A DNA stretch of 64,000 nt from Solirubrobacter deserti (GTDB taxonomy: Bacteria; Actinomycetota; Thermoleophilia; Solirubrobacterales; Solirubrobacteraceae). The stretch is from positions 124,001 through 188,000 of the forward strand of contig NZ_JAPCID010000005.1 of assembly GCF_027587175.1 (NCBI RefSeq), given 5' to 3'. Under the pieces are notes generated by a model. The model did not search any database, was not told where the DNA came from, and was given only the letters and a program-made list of their open reading frames with translations. Below are positions 61,069 to 64,000 of this stretch, one piece after another; the first letter of the stretch is position 1; every line of letters starts with the position of its first letter. Made by a program: the position numbers and the translations under genes.

Positions 61069-62056
61069 GCCGGCGCTCGTCTACAGCGCCGCGGCGATCT
61101 TCGCCGCCGCGGGCGTGGTCGGCGCCATCGAGTCCCTGCTTCCCGAGGGTCCGGAGTTCTCGCCCGCGGCGGGGCTGTCGGCGCTGGCGATCGCCGCGCT
61201 GCTGACGCTGTTCGGGCGCCGGCTCCCGCGCTGGGTCGTGTACGCGTTCGGGCCGGTCGGGGCGGCGCTGGTCGCGCTCGCGGTCGCGACCACGCGCGGG
61301 TACTCCGATGCGGCGATCATCTACTGCTGGCCCGTGATCTGGGTCGCGTCCTTCTACGGCACGCGCGCGACCGTGGCGATCGTGGCGTGGGTCGGGATCG
61401 TCCACGGCGTCGCGCTGGCGGCGATGCCCGACGGCATGGCGAGCGCGGACCGCTGGGCCGACGTCGTGGTCTCGGTAAGCGTCGTGGCCGTGGTCGTGCG
61501 CGTACTCGCGGCGCGCAACGAGCGGCTCGTGGCGCAGCTGTCGACCGAGGCGCGCGTGGACCCGCTGACCGGCCTGTGGAACCGGCGCGCGTTCGGCGAG
61601 CGGCTGGACACCGAGTCCGCACGAGCCGTGCGCGAGGGCACGTCGCTCGCCGTAGTGATGTTCGACATCGACCACTTCAAGCGCATCAATGACGTCCACG
61701 GCCACGACGTGGGCGATCGCGTCCTGAAATGGGTCGCCGAGACGCTGATGCGCGAGACCCGCGGCGCCGACATCACCGCCCGCGTGGGCGGCGAGGAGTT
61801 CCTCGTCGTCCTCCCCGGCACCGGCGTCGAGGGCGCCTGCGAGTTCGCCGAGCGCGTGCGCGCCGCGATCGCCGGCGGCGGCGGACCGGTCGAGCTCACG
61901 ATCAGCGCGGGCGTCGCGGCGGGGACGGTGAAGACGGCCGAGCACGGCCTGGTCGACGCCGCCGACCGCGCGCTGTACGCCGCCAAGCGCGGCGGCCGCA
62001 ACGCTGTCCGCGTCACACCCGTCGAGGTGGGGAGAAGTTTCTCGGCGCCGCCCTAG
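61052..62056 (+). CDS. membrane diguanylate cyclase
   Basis: 334 residues. Five or six membrane helices (about 10-165), then a GGDEF domain with G246-G-E-E-F and an intact inhibitory RxxD (237-240), so c-di-GMP synthesis with product control is expected. GTG 61052 follows GGGGGAG and overlaps the EAL protein by 17 bases, pairing a writer with an eraser. A small kinase follows 7 bases after the stop. Confidence 0.88.
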   Translation: MPRRAEPALVYSAAAIFAAAGVVGAIESLLPEGPEFSPAAGLSALAIAALLTLFGRRLPRWVVYAFGPVGAALVALAVATTRGYSDAAIIYCWPVIWVASFYGTRATVAIVAWVGIVHGVALAAMPDGMASADRWADVVVSVSVVAVVVRVLAARNERLVAQLSTEARVDPLTGLWNRRAFGERLDTESARAVREGTSLAVVMFDIDHFKRINDVHGHDVGDRVLKWVAETLMRETRGADITARVGGEEFLVVLPGTGVEGACEFAERVRAAIAGGGGPVELTISAGVAAGTVKTAEHGLVDAADRALYAAKRGGRNAVRVTPVEVGRSFSAPP

Positions 62057-62063
62057 AAGGGGC

Positions 62064-62966
62064 ATGTCGATCGTCTCCTGGCTCCTCGTCGCGGCGCTCG
62101 CCGCCTTCCTGTTCCGCGCCCACCTGCGGCTCATGCTCGTCGCCCGCGCGAGCCACGAGATCCGCGGGCCGCTGTCGGCCGTTCGACTGGGGCTGCACGG
62201 GCTGTCGGGCGAGCCCGCACGGCTCGCCGCGATCGAGCTCGAGCTGCGACGGGCGTGCCGCGCCTTGGACGATCTCGTCGCCGCGCGCCGGGGAGAGGTG
62301 GGCGGTGCGGGCGAGGAGCGCGTGGACGTCGCGGCGCTGGTCGCCGAGTACGAGCCCGCGTGGTGCGCGCTGGCTGCCGCGCACGGGACGACCCTACGCG
62401 TCGAGCCGCCGGTCGTCGTGCTCCCGTTCGCGATCGACGGCGGCGACCCGCGCGCGCCCGCGACCGTGCTCGCCGACCCGCTCCGGCTCGCCCAGGCATG
62501 CGCGAACCTCGTCGGCAACGCGGCCGAGCACGGTGCGGGTGAGGTCCGCGTCCGGGTCCGCGCGAGCCGCGAGACCGTGCGCGTCGAGGTCAGCGACGAC
62601 GGCCCTGGCCTGCCGGCGCCGCTCGTCGTGCTGACCGGCACGGCCCGCCTGCGCCACGGCCGCCGTGGCCACGGCCTCGCGATCGCGGCCAGCATCGCCC
62701 ACCGCCACGGCGGACGCCTCACCGCCGACGGCCCGACGCTCACGATCGAGCTGCCCACGGCGAGTCACGCCCGCCGGCGCCGGGCACCGCTGGCGATGTC
62801 CAGCCCCGCGAGGAGTCCGCGCGACCTCGCCGCGCCCGTCTCGCATGACCTCGCCGCGCCCGGCCGAGACGACCCCGCCGCTCCGCCCGCGCGCGCCGCC
62901 GACGCGCCCGTTCCGCGGGACCTCGCCGCGCCGGCCCATCCCGCGATCGTCGCGGCGGACTCGTGA
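62064..62966 (+). CDS. small sensor-kinase-like protein with a DLAAP-repeat tail
   Basis: 300 residues. One N-terminal membrane helix (MSIVSWLLVAALAAFLFRAH), then HisKA with H31 in ASHEIRGPLSAVRL, and an HATPase with ANLVGNAAEHGAG, VSDDGPGLP and a short RRGHGLAIA lid. After about 235 a low-complexity tail carries the repeat SPRDLAAP / SHDLAAP / PRDLAAP. The kinase core is minimal but intact. It may pair with the OmpR-type regulator at 58488. Confidence 0.8.
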   Translation: MSIVSWLLVAALAAFLFRAHLRLMLVARASHEIRGPLSAVRLGLHGLSGEPARLAAIELELRRACRALDDLVAARRGEVGGAGEERVDVAALVAEYEPAWCALAAAHGTTLRVEPPVVVLPFAIDGGDPRAPATVLADPLRLAQACANLVGNAAEHGAGEVRVRVRASRETVRVEVSDDGPGLPAPLVVLTGTARLRHGRRGHGLAIAASIAHRHGGRLTADGPTLTIELPTASHARRRRAPLAMSSPARSPRDLAAPVSHDLAAPGRDDPAAPPARAADAPVPRDLAAPAHPAIVAADS

Positions 62967-63604
62967 CCCGCCGCCGGCGCGCGACGGTCCTGCTCGCGCT
63001 CGCGCTCGTGCTCGGCGCCCTCGCCGCGACGCACATGTCGCGGCGGGAGGCGGCGCTGCGCGAGCAGCTCGGGCCGACCGTCGAGGTGGTCGTCGCGCGG
63101 CGGGACCTGCCCGCCGGGCGGACGGTGCAGCTCGCGGACCTCGGCGTACGGAACGTGCCGGCGCGGTACGCGCCCGCGGGCGAGCCGGTGTTCGCGGCCG
63201 GGCTCGCCGGGCAGAAGCTCGCCGTGCCGGTGCCGCGGGGCGGCGCGGTGACCGCCGAGCTGATCGAGCGTGCGCCGCCGGAGTCGCCGGTCGAGCGCGG
63301 CGAGCGGGCGGTGGAGATCGTGGCGACGGGCTCGGTGGTCGCGGGCACACGCGTGGACGTCGTGGTCTCGACGGAGAAGGAGACGCGGCTCGCGCTGCAG
63401 GACGTCGAGGTGCTCGCGGCCAAGCCCGCGCCGCCCAAGCAGGAGGGCGGCGGGCCGCGCACGAGCGCGACGCTGCGGGTGCCGGTGACCGACGCGGTCT
63501 ATCTCGTCGCGGCCGGCTCGTACGCGCGCGACGTGCAGCTCCTGAGCCGCGTCCCGGGCGACACGCGCACCACCCAGCCGCTGACGGTGGGCGATGGGCT
63601 CTAA
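62963..63604 (+). CDS. CpaB/SAF-domain pilus-assembly-like protein
   Basis: 213 residues with one N-terminal membrane helix (ATVLLALALVLGALAATHM) and an SAF/CpaB domain: EVVVARRDLPAGRTVQLADLGVRNVPARYAPAGEPVFAAGLAGQKLAVPVPRGG. CpaB helps assemble Flp/Tad pili in the periplasm or wall; no other tad genes are in the window. GTG overlaps the kinase stop (GTGA). Its TAA forms the next promoter. Confidence 0.75.
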   Translation: MTRRRRATVLLALALVLGALAATHMSRREAALREQLGPTVEVVVARRDLPAGRTVQLADLGVRNVPARYAPAGEPVFAAGLAGQKLAVPVPRGGAVTAELIERAPPESPVERGERAVEIVATGSVVAGTRVDVVVSTEKETRLALQDVEVLAAKPAPPKQEGGGPRTSATLRVPVTDAVYLVAAGSYARDVQLLSRVPGDTRTTQPLTVGDGL

Positions 63605-63607
63605 GGT
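63602..63607 (+). promoter_or_regulatory. -10 box built on the CpaB stop codon
   Basis: TAAGGT, whose TAA ends the CpaB-like gene, 8 nt before GTG 63616. Confidence 0.5.
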
Positions 63608-63615
63608 CTCGCGCC

Positions 63616-64000
63616 GTGGTGTTCACGACCGAGCAGGAGCTGTTCGCCCGGGCGCGCGCGCTCGCCGACGGCGGCAGGCGCCGCATCCTCGGCATCGCGG
63701 GCAAGCCCGGGGGCGGGAAGTCGACCGTCGCGCGCGCCGTCGTGGCCGCGCTCGGCGAGCGCGCGCGGCTCGTGCCGATGGACGGATTCCACCTCGCGCA
63801 GTCCGAGCTGGTGCGGCTCGGGCGACGGGACCGGATGGGCGCGCCGGATACGTTCGACGCCGCCGGGTACGCCGCGCTGCTCACCCGCCTCAGAAGCGAC
63901 GAAGCGGTCGTCTACGCGCCCGAGTTCCGGCGCGAGATCGAGGAGCCGATCGCGGGCGCGATCGCGGTCCCCAAGGACATTCCGCTCGTCGTCACCGAGG
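63616..64000 (+). CDS. P-loop nucleoside/pantothenate-kinase-like protein, partial
   Basis: The first 128 residues only; the window ends inside the gene. Walker A GIAGKPGGGKSTVARAV, MDGFHLAQSELVRLGRRDRMGAPDTFD and YAPEFRREIEEPI are typical of the uridine-kinase/CoaA-like family, which phosphorylates a hydroxyl of a nucleoside, pantothenate or sugar. The exact substrate cannot be told from the part present. Confidence 0.75.
   Translation, partial: MVFTTEQELFARARALADGGRRRILGIAGKPGGGKSTVARAVVAALGERARLVPMDGFHLAQSELVRLGRRDRMGAPDTFDAAGYAALLTRLRSDEAVVYAPEFRREIEEPIAGAIAVPKDIPLVVTE

Overview
The window is one contiguous piece of a very GC-rich (about 70% G+C) actinobacterial chromosome. Frequent GTG starts, 1-4 base stop/start overlaps, many leaderless-type promoters, very large secreted beta-structure proteins with Lys/Arg-rich C-terminal tails, paired Tat-like ferritin-fold proteins, a three-part pntAA-pntAB-pntB transhydrogenase and F420/LLM-type flavoproteins together suggest the class Thermoleophilia, Solirubrobacterales (Solirubrobacter/Conexibacter-like). 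That placement is inference. I see no tRNA, rRNA, CRISPR array, insertion sequence or phage gene.

Layout. 0-5 kb: a NarL-type response regulator with a kinase-like partner that has lost its phospho-acceptor His, divergent from two tandem paralogous membrane histidine kinases. 5-18.7 kb: an envelope/secreted block with a TolB-like propeller, a 2222-residue beta-helix/Calx-beta/propeller giant, two ferritin-like proteins, a short AraC-type regulator and a 1324-residue delta-60-repeat protein. 18.7-24.7 kb: a second signalling block with a doubled membrane kinase and regulator, a ParB-like protein, a further kinase-regulator pair whose regulator has no canonical start codon, and a MerR-type protein. 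24.7-32.4 kb: PAP2 phosphatase, PduO-type corrinoid adenosyltransferase divergent from a DUF4430-like lipoprotein, TetR/VOC divergent pair, pntAA-AB-B, ohrR-ohr-doxX, then a deletion scar joining two 5'-truncated pseudogenes. 32.4-46 kb: small accessory genes, including a MoaD-like/BNR-repeat pair, a CAP protein plus frameshifted zinc metalloprotease, a PGM1-like ATP-grasp ligase divergent from a yeast-type cytosine deaminase, DUF899, PPOX and cupin proteins, and several secreted proteins. 46-57 kb: an LLM flavoprotein-GH13 operon, glpD, folP and a degenerate Rho-like protein. 57-64 kb: OmpR-type regulator, GAF-GSDEF-EAL and membrane GGDEF proteins, a small kinase with a repeat tail, a CpaB/SAF protein and a P-loop kinase cut by the window end.

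How genes work together. Several short operons are clear from overlaps: pntAA-pntAB-pntB (proton-translocating NAD(P) transhydrogenase), ohrR-ohr-doxX (organic peroxide response), MoaD-like/BNR, LLM/GH13, secreted protein/folP, and the run from the EAL protein to the CpaB-like protein. At least fifteen genes have a TANNNT hexamer 6-8 nt before the start codon, which implies leaderless transcripts; in three cases the upstream gene's stop codon supplies the TA of the hexamer.

The less ordinary items are the Rho-like ATPase with missing motor elements, the response regulator that seems to start at ATA, the kinases with an internal dead copy of their own module, a mirror-image deletion scar, a tandem TetR operator, and two REP-like palindromes, one of them inside a coding sequence.
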